Positions 8,483 through 17,497 of a stretch of DNA of 64,000 nucleotides are shown piece after piece. The stretch's first letter is position 1. Each line of letters opens with the position of its first letter. Source of the stretch: Pseudomonadales bacterium (lineage in GTDB: Bacteria > Pseudomonadota > Gammaproteobacteria > Pseudomonadales > Halieaceae); NCBI GenBank assembly GCA_024234815.1, contig JACKNO010000001.1:434001-498000 (forward strand), written 5' to 3'. The position numbers and the translations under genes are program-made. The notes below the pieces were generated by a model. The model saw nothing but the letters and a program-made list of their open reading frames with translations. It ran no database searches and was not told where the DNA came from.

Positions 8483-10027
8483 TTACCAGGTCTGGGTCTT
8501 TTTGAACGCCTCGATAGCGGCCTTGAAAGTGCCCTCGATCTCGTCGTTGTAATCCCCGGAGGCTACAATTTTGTCCATCATTTCGCCGTGTTCGCCGTGC
8601 ATGTAGGCCAGCAGGGCTTGCTCGAAATCACCGATCTTGTTCACTTCAATATCGTTCAGGTGGCCTTCGTTAGCCGCGTAGAGCATCACGCCCATCTCAG
8701 CCGTACTCTGGGGTGAGTACTGCTTCTGTTTCATCAGTTCGGTCACGCGCTCACCATGATCAAGCTGCGCCTTGGTGGCGTCATCCAGGTCGGAGGCAAA
8801 CTGTGAAAACGCCGCCAGCTCTCGATATTGCGCCAGCGCGGTACGGATACCGCCAGACAGTTTTTTCATGATCTTGGTCTGGGCTGCGCCACCCACACGA
8901 GAAACCGAAATACCGGCATTCATCGCCGGCCGAACGCCCGCGTTGAACATGTCGGCCTCGAGGAAAATCTGGCCGTCGGTGATCGAGATCACGTTGGTAG
9001 GTACGAAAGCTGAAACGTCACCCGCCTGGGTTTCGATTACCGGCAGTGCGGTCAGTGAGCCGGTACGGCCCTTGACTTCGCCTTTGGTGAAGTTCTCTAC
9101 ATATGCGGCGTTGACTCGCGCCGCGCGCTCCAACAAACGCGAGTGCAGGTAGAACACGTCGCCAGGATACGCTTCACGACCCGGCGGGCGCCGCAGCAGC
9201 AATGAAATCTGGCGGTAAGCCCAGGCCTGCTTGGTCAAGTCATCGTAGATGATGAGTGCGTCTTCACCGCGGTCGCGGTAGTACTCGCCCATACTGCAAC
9301 CGGCAAAAGGTGCCAGGTACTGCATCGCGGCAGGGTCGGACGCGGTGGCTGCGACGACGATAGTGTGCTCCATCGCGCCATGCTCTTCCAGTTTGCGTAC
9401 CACGGCGGCAACCGAAGAGGCCTTCTGGCCGATAGCCACGTAGATACACTTAATACCGGAACCTTTCTGGTTGATGATAGCGTCAACAGCAATAGCGGTC
9501 TTACCAATCTGGCGGTCACCGATGATCAATTCGCGCTGGCCACGCCCGATGGGCACCATCGCGTCGATCGCTTTCAAACCGATCTGAACCGGCTGGTCAA
9601 CGGACTGACGGGCGATAACGCCTGGCGCAACTTTTTCCAGCGCGTCTGTCATCGCGGCATTGACGGGACCCTTGCCATCGATGGGATTGCCCAGGGCATC
9701 CACCACCCGGCCCTGGAGTTCGGGACCTACCGGAACTTCCAGGATACGGCCGGTGCAGCGGCAAGACTGGCCTTCAGCCAGAGTCTTGTAGTCACCCAGA
9801 ACCACGGCGCCGACGGAATCGCGCTCCAGGTTCAGCGCCATACCGTAAATACCGCCGTCAAATTCAATCATCTCGCCGTACATCACATCGGCAAGGCCGT
9901 GGATACGAATGATGCCGTCAGTGACCGATACCACTGTACCGACGTTGCGAGCCTCGCTGCTGACATCAAGTTGGTCAATACGCTGCTTGATAATCTCGCT
10001 TATCTCAGATGGATTCAGTTGCTGCAT
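8483..10027 (-). CDS. atpA: ATP synthase F1 subunit alpha
   Basis: This is the non-catalytic nucleotide-binding F1 subunit, 514 residues, one more than the E. coli protein. It starts MQQLNPSEISEIIKQRI, carries the Walker A loop GDRQIGKTAIA near residue 170, and has the GGIRTALAQYRELAAFSQF region typical of alpha. Short gaps to atpH and atpG indicate a single operon. Confidence 0.98.
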   Translation of the reverse strand: MQQLNPSEISEIIKQRIDQLDVSSEARNVGTVVSVTDGIIRIHGLADVMYGEMIEFDGGIYGMALNLERDSVGAVVLGDYKTLAEGQSCRCTGRILEVPVGPELQGRVVDALGNPIDGKGPVNAAMTDALEKVAPGVIARQSVDQPVQIGLKAIDAMVPIGRGQRELIIGDRQIGKTAIAVDAIINQKGSGIKCIYVAIGQKASSVAAVVRKLEEHGAMEHTIVVAATASDPAAMQYLAPFAGCSMGEYYRDRGEDALIIYDDLTKQAWAYRQISLLLRRPPGREAYPGDVFYLHSRLLERAARVNAAYVENFTKGEVKGRTGSLTALPVIETQAGDVSAFVPTNVISITDGQIFLEADMFNAGVRPAMNAGISVSRVGGAAQTKIMKKLSGGIRTALAQYRELAAFSQFASDLDDATKAQLDHGERVTELMKQKQYSPQSTAEMGVMLYAANEGHLNDIEVNKIGDFEQALLAYMHGEHGEMMDKIVASGDYNDEIEGTFKAAIEAFKKTQTW

Positions 10028-10043
10028 GCTCTGTTCCTCAATC

Positions 10044-10580
10044 CTACGAATTCATTGCTTCGGCCAGCTTGTCCAGCTTGCCGCGCACGGAGCCATCGAT
10101 CACCAGATCGCCGGCCCTGATTAATACGCCACCCAACAGATTGCTGTCGGTCTTTGTCTGAACTTTTACCTGGCGCTCCAGTTTTTTGCCCAGTGCCTCG
10201 GCCAGCCTGTCCCGCACGCCGTCGCCCAGATCAAAGGCTGAAACAACCTCTACATCCACAGTCTTTTCCCGGTTTGCCTTGAGTTGCGCAAACTGGGCGT
10301 AGATCTCGGGTAACAGGGCGAGGCGCTTGTTCGAGGCAAGAATCGCAATGAAGCTGCGAACCTCCTCCGACAACTCGTCGCCACACACCTCGCTGAGGCT
10401 GGCGGCCTGCTGCGCTGCGGTCAGCGAAGGGTTGGTCAACACTGCACTCATACCCTCGTTGGCCGCGACAGCCGCAGCTGTCGCGAGTTGCTCGTGCCAC
10501 TGCGTCAGTTGGTTCTTGTCCAGCGCATACTCGAACGCTGCTTTAGCGTAAGGGCGTGCCAGTGTGCTCAGTTCAGCCAT
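10044..10580 (-). CDS. atpH: ATP synthase F1 subunit delta
   Basis: Delta joins F1 to the b-subunit stator. The 178-residue protein starts with the family pattern LARPYAKAAFEYALDK, which binds the alpha N-termini, and ends with the b-binding domain including LLGGVLIRAGDLVIDGSVRG. Length and order (after atpF, before atpA) are normal. Confidence 0.96.
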   Translation of the reverse strand: MAELSTLARPYAKAAFEYALDKNQLTQWHEQLATAAAVAANEGMSAVLTNPSLTAAQQAASLSEVCGDELSEEVRSFIAILASNKRLALLPEIYAQFAQLKANREKTVDVEVVSAFDLGDGVRDRLAEALGKKLERQVKVQTKTDSNLLGGVLIRAGDLVIDGSVRGKLDKLAEAMNS

Positions 10581-10592
10581 AGCTCCCTCGCG

Positions 10593-11063
10593 TTACAGCT
10601 CAGCGGCCAGTTTCTCGACCATCTCGGCATGTGCCGCAGGGTCGATAGTCGCGCCGAGAATTTTTTCCGCTCCCGCCAGCGATAGAACGGCCACCTGGCT
10701 ACGCAGTTGTTCCCGCGCACGGTTGGCTTCCTGTTCTATCTCCGCCTGGGCAGCGGCCTTTACGCGCTCGGCTTCAACCAGTGCGGCCTGTTTCGCCTCT
10801 TCCACCAGTTGATTGCCGCGCTTGTTGGCCGCTTCAACGATTCCGGCTGCTTCTTCCTTGGCCACTTTAAGGCGTTCTACCGCCTTTTCCTTGGCCAGTT
10901 CGAGATCATGGCTGGCACGATCAGCAGCTGCCAGACCGTCAGCTATCTTGTCAGTCCGCTCCTGCATGGCCGCGATAATGGGCGGCCATACATACTTCAT
11001 GCAGAACACGACAAAGCAGACAAACGCGACCATCTGTCCGATAAGCGTAAGGTTAATATTCAC
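10593..11063 (-). CDS. atpF: ATP synthase Fo subunit b
   Basis: Subunit b is the peripheral stalk. The 156-residue protein has one N-terminal membrane helix (residues 5-25, LTLIGQMVAFVCFVVFCM) followed by a long charged coiled coil rich in Ala, Glu and Lys, exactly as in E. coli AtpF. It lies between atpE and atpH. Confidence 0.96.
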   Translation of the reverse strand: MNINLTLIGQMVAFVCFVVFCMKYVWPPIIAAMQERTDKIADGLAAADRASHDLELAKEKAVERLKVAKEEAAGIVEAANKRGNQLVEEAKQAALVEAERVKAAAQAEIEQEANRAREQLRSQVAVLSLAGAEKILGATIDPAAHAEMVEKLAAEL

Positions 11064-11123
11064 GCCTTGCTCCTCACAGATTATTGGGGGCCGCAGACAT
11101 TGCGACCCATTTCCCGGGCGTTT

Positions 11124-11363
11124 TTATACAACCGCACCAGGCGCAACAACGAAGATCAGGTACATCGCGATACCAACACCGATAATGGGGATCGCATCTA
11201 CCAGGCCAGCGCCGAGAAAGAAGGTCACCTGCAACTTGGGAGCCAGCTCCGGCTGACGCGCTGATCCTTCGATCAGTTTGCCGCCCAACAGGCCAACTCC
11301 AATCGCGGCGCCCAGACCACCCAAACCCATCATGATGGCGGCAGCTACGTAGATTAATTCCAT
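11124..11363 (-). CDS. atpE: ATP synthase Fo subunit c
   Basis: This 79-residue proteolipid forms the c-ring. Two membrane helices flank the polar loop ARQPEL. Asp56, within GLVDAIP in helix 2, is the ion-carrying carboxylate, equivalent to Asp61 of E. coli. The surrounding residues match proton-type rings and lack the Gln/Glu-Ser pattern of sodium rings, so H+ coupling is expected. Confidence 0.97.
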   Translation of the reverse strand: MELIYVAAAIMMGLGGLGAAIGVGLLGGKLIEGSARQPELAPKLQVTFFLGAGLVDAIPIIGVGIAMYLIFVVAPGAVV

Positions 11364-11401
11364 GATTTTCTCCTAGCGTTAAGAACCAAAGTTAAAGTAA
11401 A

Positions 11402-12280
11402 TCAGTGATCTTCATGTGCCATGCTGAGATAGACGATCGTCAGCACCATGAAAATGAAAGCCTGCAGGGTGATAACCAGGATATGGAATATCGCCCAACC
11501 CACTTGCAATAATCCTGCCGGTACAGCCCATGCGATGCCTGCGCTGAACAGGGCTGCAATCAGGATAAAGATCATTTCACCGGCGTACATATTGCCGAAC
11601 AGTCGCAGACCCAGTGAGAAGGGCTTGGCCAGCAGGCCTACCACTTCCATGAACAGGTTTACCGGGATGAATACCCAGTGATTAAAGGGGTTCATGGTGA
11701 GCTCCTTGACGAAGCCGAAGCCCTTGACCTTCACCGAGTAGTACAACATCAGTATAAAAATGCCCAAAGCCATGCCCATGGTGATATTCGGGTCCGTGGA
11801 GGGCACGATTTTCTGAAAGTGAACCCCGGCAAGGCTCAATAGCGAGGGAATAAGGTCGACGGGGATGAGGTCCATAAGGTTCATCAGGAAAACCCAGACA
11901 AATATGGTTAACGCCAGCGGGGCCACCAACTTGTTCTTGCCGTGGAATGTATCGCGCACGGTGTTGTCGACAAACTCTACTATCATTTCGACCAGGTTGA
12001 GCACACCGCTGGGCACACCCGATTCCGCCTTCTTCGCAACGCCACGAAACAGCCAGCAGAAGAATATGCCGAGGCCGATAGACCAGGCCATCGAATCGAC
12101 ATGGATGGCACTGAAGCCCATCGCCGCGGCCTCGTCGCCACCGTGGGCCATTACCCACGCCCCGCCGTCACCGACAATTGAGCCGTCGTCCCGTTCAAAG
12201 CCTGCCGGCAACTTGCCATAGGTGAGGTTTGTCAGGTGGTGGACAATGTATTCAGAAATCGTCTGCGTATCGCCTGCCAT
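11402..12280 (-). CDS. atpB: ATP synthase Fo subunit a
   Basis: Subunit a forms the proton half-channels against the c-ring. The 292-residue protein is slightly longer than E. coli AtpB (271), mainly through an N-terminal periplasmic stretch. The essential arginine is visible in the helix LGLRLFGNMYAGEM, and the C-terminus is a Gln-containing membrane helix (TLQAFIFMVLTIVYLS). It is the second gene of the atp operon. Confidence 0.97.
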   Translation of the reverse strand: MAGDTQTISEYIVHHLTNLTYGKLPAGFERDDGSIVGDGGAWVMAHGGDEAAAMGFSAIHVDSMAWSIGLGIFFCWLFRGVAKKAESGVPSGVLNLVEMIVEFVDNTVRDTFHGKNKLVAPLALTIFVWVFLMNLMDLIPVDLIPSLLSLAGVHFQKIVPSTDPNITMGMALGIFILMLYYSVKVKGFGFVKELTMNPFNHWVFIPVNLFMEVVGLLAKPFSLGLRLFGNMYAGEMIFILIAALFSAGIAWAVPAGLLQVGWAIFHILVITLQAFIFMVLTIVYLSMAHEDH

Positions 12281-12319
12281 TTGTCACAACTCTTGTGTCT
12301 GTCAGTCAGTTCAAAACGA

Positions 12320-12697
12320 TTACCGCCTCAGCAGCAACCAGCTTCCTGCAATTTGTATCACCAGCATCACCAGGTAACCCGCAAAAACTGCCGGGGCGTG
12401 TATGGGTCGCAGAGCTGTAAAGACCGCCGCAAACCCTGCAACACTGAGTAAAAACTTGCCCGCCTGCCCGACATAACTGGAGCGGGCTATAGCCCTTGCC
12501 GATCTCGCGCCTCGCCACCTGAATGCGAGCGCCGCGAAGTACGCCTGGGGCAAAATAGCGATCAAGCCACCGCAGAACACCGAGTACGCGCGTACTTCAT
12601 CCGATGTCAGCAAAAAAAGGCTCAACACCACCAGGACCAGAAGCTGCGCCAGGGTGATGCGGTATACCGGGGGGCGGAGAATTTCAGCACCGGCCAT
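12320..12697 (-). CDS. atpI: ATP synthase accessory protein I
   Basis: This 125-residue membrane protein has four predicted helices (about residues 15-35, 40-60, 78-98 and 103-122). It heads the atp operon. AtpI proteins are thought to assist c-ring assembly and are poorly conserved, so the call rests on the membrane topology plus its place immediately upstream of atpB and downstream of the operon promoter. Confidence 0.9.
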   Translation of the reverse strand: MAGAEILRPPVYRITLAQLLVLVVLSLFLLTSDEVRAYSVFCGGLIAILPQAYFAALAFRWRGARSARAIARSSYVGQAGKFLLSVAGFAAVFTALRPIHAPAVFAGYLVMLVIQIAGSWLLLRR

Positions 12698-12762
12698 CTT
12701 TACCTCGCCTCACTTCTCCCACCACAGCCCGAACAGCGTCCCCGCTCGTTTCAGGCGGGCGC

Positions 12763-12791
12763 ATTATAGGGGGATTGAAACGCCGGTTCAA
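12763..12791 (-). promoter_or_regulatory. Sigma-70 promoter of the atp operon
   Basis: On the minus strand the -35 element TTGAAC (12786-12791) and the -10 element TATAAT (12763-12768) are separated by exactly 17 bases, a near-consensus housekeeping promoter. It lies 66 bases upstream of the atpI start, the first gene of the nine-gene operon. Confidence 0.85.
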
Positions 12792-12939
12792 CAAGCTTGT
12801 AGAGGCAGCAGGGATTAAAAATGCCGCCAGATGCCCGCACGATCACCGAAAATTCGCCCTTTACTTCCTGAGCAATGCCGCCACATACAGCATCTTGTGG
12901 CATGCCCTGCCTGAATAGCCATATCGTGTGTTGTCCGGC

Positions 12940-13833
12940 TTATTTGATATGACTCAAGATTCCGTCCAACTCGTCCAGGCTGTTGTAGGCCAACACCAGT
13001 TTTCCCTTGCCGCCGGTACCGTGTTTGATTTCTACCCGGGTGCCCAGTCGCTGGGACAGATCGTCCTGCAGGTGGCGGATATTGGGGTCAAGGGCGCCCG
13101 GCCTGGCCGGCTTCTCCTTGCGACCCAGTTGTTGTCGCACCAGGGCCTCGGTCTGGCGCACCGACAGGCCTCTTGCCACCACTGACCGCGCTGCAGGCGC
13201 CTGCTGGCTGCCCTCCAGTGCGAGCAGGGCGCGGGCGTGACCCATTTCCAGGTCGCCGTGCTCCACCAGGCGCCTGACCTCATCGGGCAGAGCCATCAGG
13301 CGCAGCAGGTTGGCCACCGTGGACCGCGACTTGCCGACAGCGTTGGCCACCTCTTGCTGTGTCAGTTCAAATTCCTGCTGCAGTCGCATCATCGCAGCGG
13401 CCTCCTCGATCGGGTTGAGGTCTTCGCGCTGTATATTCTCGATCAGGGACATGGCAATGGCGGCATTGTCCGGCACTTCGCGTATCAGGGCCGGTATCTT
13501 GTCCAGGCCCGCCAGTTGGGTGGCGCGCCAGCGGCGCTCTCCCGCGATAATTTCGTACTTGCTGTCCGAGATGGGGCGCACCACTATCGGTTGCATTACG
13601 CCCTGCGCCTTGATGCTGTCGGCCAACTCCTGCAGCGACTCCGGGTCCATATCCCGGCGCGGCTGGTACTTGCCGCGCTGAATCAGGTCCACCGCCAGCT
13701 CTTTGAGGATACTGTCCTGCCCCGAGGCGCCCTGGCCACCACTTTGCGTACCGGCCGGCGCGGCAGGACGTGTACCGGCGGCTCCCAGGAGTGCGTCCAG
13801 GCCGCGCCCCAAACCCCGTTTTTTCACAGACAT
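12940..13833 (-). CDS. parB: Chromosome-partitioning protein ParB
   Basis: ParB is a CTP-dependent clamp that loads at parS and spreads, organising the origin region for segregation. The 297-residue protein starts KKRGLGRGLDALLG, has the CTP-binding motif GERRWRA near residue 118, a helix-turn-helix around LTQQEVANAVGKSRSTVANL, and a C-terminal dimerisation domain. Its likely targets are the two parS sites inside recF at 33679 and 34318, about 20 kb away. It follows parA in the same operon with a 39-base gap. Confidence 0.97.
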   Translation of the reverse strand: MSVKKRGLGRGLDALLGAAGTRPAAPAGTQSGGQGASGQDSILKELAVDLIQRGKYQPRRDMDPESLQELADSIKAQGVMQPIVVRPISDSKYEIIAGERRWRATQLAGLDKIPALIREVPDNAAIAMSLIENIQREDLNPIEEAAAMMRLQQEFELTQQEVANAVGKSRSTVANLLRLMALPDEVRRLVEHGDLEMGHARALLALEGSQQAPAARSVVARGLSVRQTEALVRQQLGRKEKPARPGALDPNIRHLQDDLSQRLGTRVEIKHGTGGKGKLVLAYNSLDELDGILSHIK

Positions 13834-13872
13834 CTGGTGTCCCTTACCATAAGTTCGTCGACATTCAGCATG

Positions 13873-14679
13873 TCATTCGGCCACCATTGCACCGGCCTGC
13901 GCCTGTTGCGCAAGCTTCTCCTCGCGCCGGATGATCTCACCCGCCAGTGCCATGTAAGCCTTGGAGCCGCGGGAATACCTGTCGTAATACATGGCGGGCA
14001 AGCCGTGGCTGGGAGCCTCGGCAAGGCGCACGTTGCGCGGTACCACGGTGCGGTAGACCCGCTCGCCAAAATGGCTGTGGAGCTGGGCGGACACGTCGTT
14101 GGTCAAACTGTTGCGCGGATCGTACATGGTCCGCAGTATGCCCTCTATCTGCAGCCTTGAGTTCACTGTCTCGGCCACTCGCTGGATAGTTCCCACTAAA
14201 GCGGACAACCCCTCCAGCGCAAAATACTCGCACTGCATGGCGATGATGACGCCGTCTGCCGCGACCAGCGCGTTGAGCGTCAACATATTGAGGGAGGGAG
14301 GGCAGTCGATCAGCACATAGTCATAGCTGCCTGCGACTCCCGCCAGCCCGGCTTGCAGTCGCAGCTCCTTGTTCTCGACCTGCAGCAACTCCACCTCGGC
14401 GGCGGTGAGGTCGCCGTTTGCCGGAAGCACATCAAACCGTGCTTCGCCGGTGGGTCGTATTGCCTCGCCGGCTGGCAGGCGATGCACCAGGACATCGTAG
14501 ACGCTGTACTCCAGCTCATGCTTGTCTATCCCGCTGCCCATGGTCGCGTTGCCCTGGGGGTCGAGGTCAACCAGCAGAACCCGCTGCTTCATCGCAGCCA
14601 GCGAGGCGGCCAGGTTGACGCAGGTCGTGGTTTTGCCGACGCCACCTTTCTGGTTCGCTATCGCGATAATCCTAGCCAC
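13873..14679 (-). CDS. parA: Chromosome-partitioning ATPase ParA (Soj)
   Basis: ParA is the Walker-type ATPase that drives ParB-parS segregation on the nucleoid. The 268-residue protein opens with the deviant Walker A motif KGGVGKTT (residues 11-18) and carries LLVDLDPQGNAT and DYVLIDCPPSLN, the Walker A' and B regions. Its place between rsmG and parB is the classical chromosomal arrangement. Confidence 0.97.
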   Translation of the reverse strand: MARIIAIANQKGGVGKTTTCVNLAASLAAMKQRVLLVDLDPQGNATMGSGIDKHELEYSVYDVLVHRLPAGEAIRPTGEARFDVLPANGDLTAAEVELLQVENKELRLQAGLAGVAGSYDYVLIDCPPSLNMLTLNALVAADGVIIAMQCEYFALEGLSALVGTIQRVAETVNSRLQIEGILRTMYDPRNSLTNDVSAQLHSHFGERVYRTVVPRNVRLAEAPSHGLPAMYYDRYSRGSKAYMALAGEIIRREEKLAQQAQAGAMVAE

Positions 14680-14703
14680 TGGCCGTGTCCCCGCCTCTGG
14701 GTT

Positions 14704-15351
14704 TCAACGCGCTTCTCCATTCTTCGTCATGATCATGTCGACCAGGTGCCGCTGCTCATCGAGCCCCGGTACCGCCAGTGTGTGCACCGCTCGTACCGTA
14801 TACTCGGAGGCCAGCTCCGCCAACTCTTCCGCCGGATAAGCGCCTTTCATGGCGAGAAAGCACCCGTCCGGGGCCAGCAGATGCCCACAACCCGCGGCCA
14901 TATCAGCCAGCGAGGCGAAGGCGCGTGACAGTACCGCATCAAATGCCTGTGGCGGTCGGAAGGATTCCACGCGCGCATGATGCACCAGCATATTATCCAA
15001 GCGCAGGGCTGTTTTCACCTGAAAAAGGAATCGGGTTTTTTTGCCGTTGCCATCCAGCAAGGAAAACTGGCGACCGGGAAAGAGAATCGCCAGCGGAATA
15101 CCCGGCAGCCCCGCGCCCGTGCCAACATCGATCACATTGCGTCCGGCCAGGAAGGGGGCAACCGCGAGACTGTCCAGCAGATGCCGGGTCACCATTTGCG
15201 CCGGGTCCCGCACAGCCGTGAGGTTGTAGGCGCGATTCCACTTCAGCAACAACTCCAGATAGGCCAGCAGGAGTTCCACCTGGCGGGCTTCGAGGGCCAG
15301 CCCCAGCGTTTCGCTGCCACGCTGCAACCGATTGGCGATCTCGCTATCCAT
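14704..15351 (-). CDS. rsmG: 16S rRNA (guanine527-N7)-methyltransferase
   Basis: RsmG (GidB) methylates G527 of 16S rRNA. The 215-residue protein has the SAM-binding signature VIDVGTGAGLPGIPLAI near residue 75 and the KKTRFL region following the sheet. Its ATG immediately follows the TGA of mnmG (TGAATG), so translation is probably coupled. Order mnmG-rsmG-parA-parB is conserved in many gammaproteobacteria. Confidence 0.96.
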   Translation of the reverse strand: MDSEIANRLQRGSETLGLALEARQVELLLAYLELLLKWNRAYNLTAVRDPAQMVTRHLLDSLAVAPFLAGRNVIDVGTGAGLPGIPLAILFPGRQFSLLDGNGKKTRFLFQVKTALRLDNMLVHHARVESFRPPQAFDAVLSRAFASLADMAAGCGHLLAPDGCFLAMKGAYPAEELAELASEYTVRAVHTLAVPGLDEQRHLVDMIMTKNGEAR

Positions 15352-17283
15352 TCAGCCCATGTTGGCCTGGCCGCCGGACCGGGAGTCCAGGGCTTCATCT
15401 TGAGTGCCGGGGCGCAGGGCGCCACGCCGCTTCAGGTAGATCAGCAACAGGGAAATTGCAGCCGGGGTTACCCCCGGAATCCGCCCCGCCCGGGCCAGGG
15501 TGTCCGGCCGGGCGGCACTTAGCTTCTGCTTCACCTCATTGGACAAACCGTCAACCGCGTTGAAATCCAGGTCCGTTGGCAAGGTGGTGTTCTCGTAGCG
15601 GCGCAGACGCTCAATATCATCCTGTTGGCGGTCGATATAACCGGCGTATTTGGCCTGGATCTCCACCTGTTCCGCCACCTGCGGATCCGTGGTTGCCTCG
15701 CCCTTCAGGCCGGCGACATCGATGTAAGTCAGTTCCGGACGCTTCAACAGTTCCGCCATTGAATACTCATGACCGAGGGGTTTTGTCAGCTTCCCTGCCA
15801 ATGCCTCGGCCTGGGGCGTACCCGGGTGAATCCAGGTGCTGAGCATGCGCTGTGTCTCGCGCTCTATCTGCTCGCGTTTGCGTGAAAAGCGCGCCCAGCG
15901 TTCGTCATCCACCAGCCCCAGTTCGTGCCCTTTGGGAGTGAGCCGCAGGTCGGCATTATCCTCGCGCAACAACAACCGGTACTCCGCCCGGGAGGTAAAC
16001 ATGCGATAGGGTTCGATAGTTCCCATGGTAATCAGATCGTCCACAAGGACGCCGATATACGCTTCGTCACGGCGCGGACACCAGGGCTCGCGACCCTGCA
16101 CCGCCAACGCGGCGTTGAGCCCGGCAAGGAGACCCTGGGCCGCGGCTTCCTCGTATCCGGTCGTGCCATTGATCTGCCCGGCGAAATAAAGACCGGGAAC
16201 AGCCCGGGTCTCAAGAGAAGCGCTGAGATCGCGGGGATCGAAAAAATCGTACTCGATTGCATATCCCGGGCGCGTGATATGGGCTTTTTCAAATCCCCTG
16301 ATGGAGTGCACCAGCGCGATCTGCACATCGAAGGGCAGGCTGGTGGAGATGCCGTTGGGGTAAAGCTCGCTGGTCGTCAGGCCCTCAGGCTCGATAAATA
16401 CCTGGTGGGAATTTTTATCCGCAAAGCGGTGGATCTTGTCTTCGATACTGGGGCAATACCGCGGACCCACGCCCTCGATCACTCCCGAATACATCGGTGA
16501 TCGATCGAGACCGCCCCGAATAATCTCGTGGGTAGCCTCGTTGGTGTAAGTCACCCAGCAACAGCGCTGCTCAGGATGCTCCTCAACGCTGCCGAGAAAT
16601 GACATGACCGGTACCGGCTTGTCACCCCACTGCTGTTCCAGCTCGCTGAAATCGACACTGCGAGCGTCGATTCTGGGCGGCGTCCCGGTTTTAAGGCGCT
16701 CCACCCGAAACGGCAGCTCGCGCAAGCGCTGCGCCAGCGCAATGGAAGGGGGATCCCCAGCGCGACCGCCAGCACTGGCTTCAAGGCCGATATGTATCTT
16801 GCCGCCCAGGAAGGTACCGGTGGTCAGCACGACTCGCGGCGCCCTGAAAGTGAGCCCCATCTGGGTAACCGCTCCGGCCACCCGACCGTGCTCGATCAAC
16901 AGGTCGTCCACCGGTTGCTGGAAGATAGACAGGTTGGGCTGCGACTCGAGAATCTCGCGGATGGCATTCTTGTAAAGCACGCGGTCGGCCTGGGCTCGCG
17001 TGGCACGCACCGCAGGGCCCTTGCGTGAGTTCAGGACCCGAAACTGAATACCGGCCCGGTCAGTTGCCCGCGCCATGGCACCACCCAGGGCATCGACCTC
17101 CTTGACCAACTGGCTTTTGCCTATGCCGCCTATGGCAGGATTGCAGGACATCTGGCCGAGGGTGTCGATGCTATGGGTGAGCAACAGGGTGCGACAACCC
17201 ATACGTGCGGCCGCCAGGCAGGCCTCGGTGCCCGCATGGCCACCACCGATCACTATCACGTCAAACTGCTGTTGGTAGTTCAC
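15352..17283 (-). CDS. mnmG: tRNA U34 carboxymethylaminomethyl synthase subunit MnmG
   Basis: MnmG (GidA), with MnmE, modifies U34 of tRNAs that read two-family codons. With a GTG start at 17283 the product is 643 residues beginning MNYQQQFDVIVIGGGHAGTE; the FAD-binding GGGHAG loop sits near residue 13 as in E. coli. The two catalytic-cysteine regions (around PRYCPSIEDK and the FAD signature ATGTFLGGK-like TTGTFLGGKIHIG) are present. The frame is open far upstream of 17283, but that extension is out of family. It ends with a short extra tail (ALDSRSGGQANMG). Its partner mnmE is 8.8 kb away behind an accessory block. Confidence 0.96.
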   Translation of the reverse strand: MNYQQQFDVIVIGGGHAGTEACLAAARMGCRTLLLTHSIDTLGQMSCNPAIGGIGKSQLVKEVDALGGAMARATDRAGIQFRVLNSRKGPAVRATRAQADRVLYKNAIREILESQPNLSIFQQPVDDLLIEHGRVAGAVTQMGLTFRAPRVVLTTGTFLGGKIHIGLEASAGGRAGDPPSIALAQRLRELPFRVERLKTGTPPRIDARSVDFSELEQQWGDKPVPVMSFLGSVEEHPEQRCCWVTYTNEATHEIIRGGLDRSPMYSGVIEGVGPRYCPSIEDKIHRFADKNSHQVFIEPEGLTTSELYPNGISTSLPFDVQIALVHSIRGFEKAHITRPGYAIEYDFFDPRDLSASLETRAVPGLYFAGQINGTTGYEEAAAQGLLAGLNAALAVQGREPWCPRRDEAYIGVLVDDLITMGTIEPYRMFTSRAEYRLLLREDNADLRLTPKGHELGLVDDERWARFSRKREQIERETQRMLSTWIHPGTPQAEALAGKLTKPLGHEYSMAELLKRPELTYIDVAGLKGEATTDPQVAEQVEIQAKYAGYIDRQQDDIERLRRYENTTLPTDLDFNAVDGLSNEVKQKLSAARPDTLARAGRIPGVTPAAISLLLIYLKRRGALRPGTQDEALDSRSGGQANMG

Positions 17284-17497
17284 GAACTCTGGCCTGGCCC
17301 CAATTGAGGGCGTTGCTTGAAAAGGGTGCGCGATTATACGTGGAGCGAGCCGGTTGTTCAAAATTTGTTCACTCAAAATACGGACCCGGCTTTTGGACAG
17401 CAAGAGGCCCCTTGTGTACAGTACCGGCGCCCCGCCAACGTGCCAGTGTTGTCGGGGAAACGGTGGAATCTGGCTGACGAATACAGGGAGTTTTGCG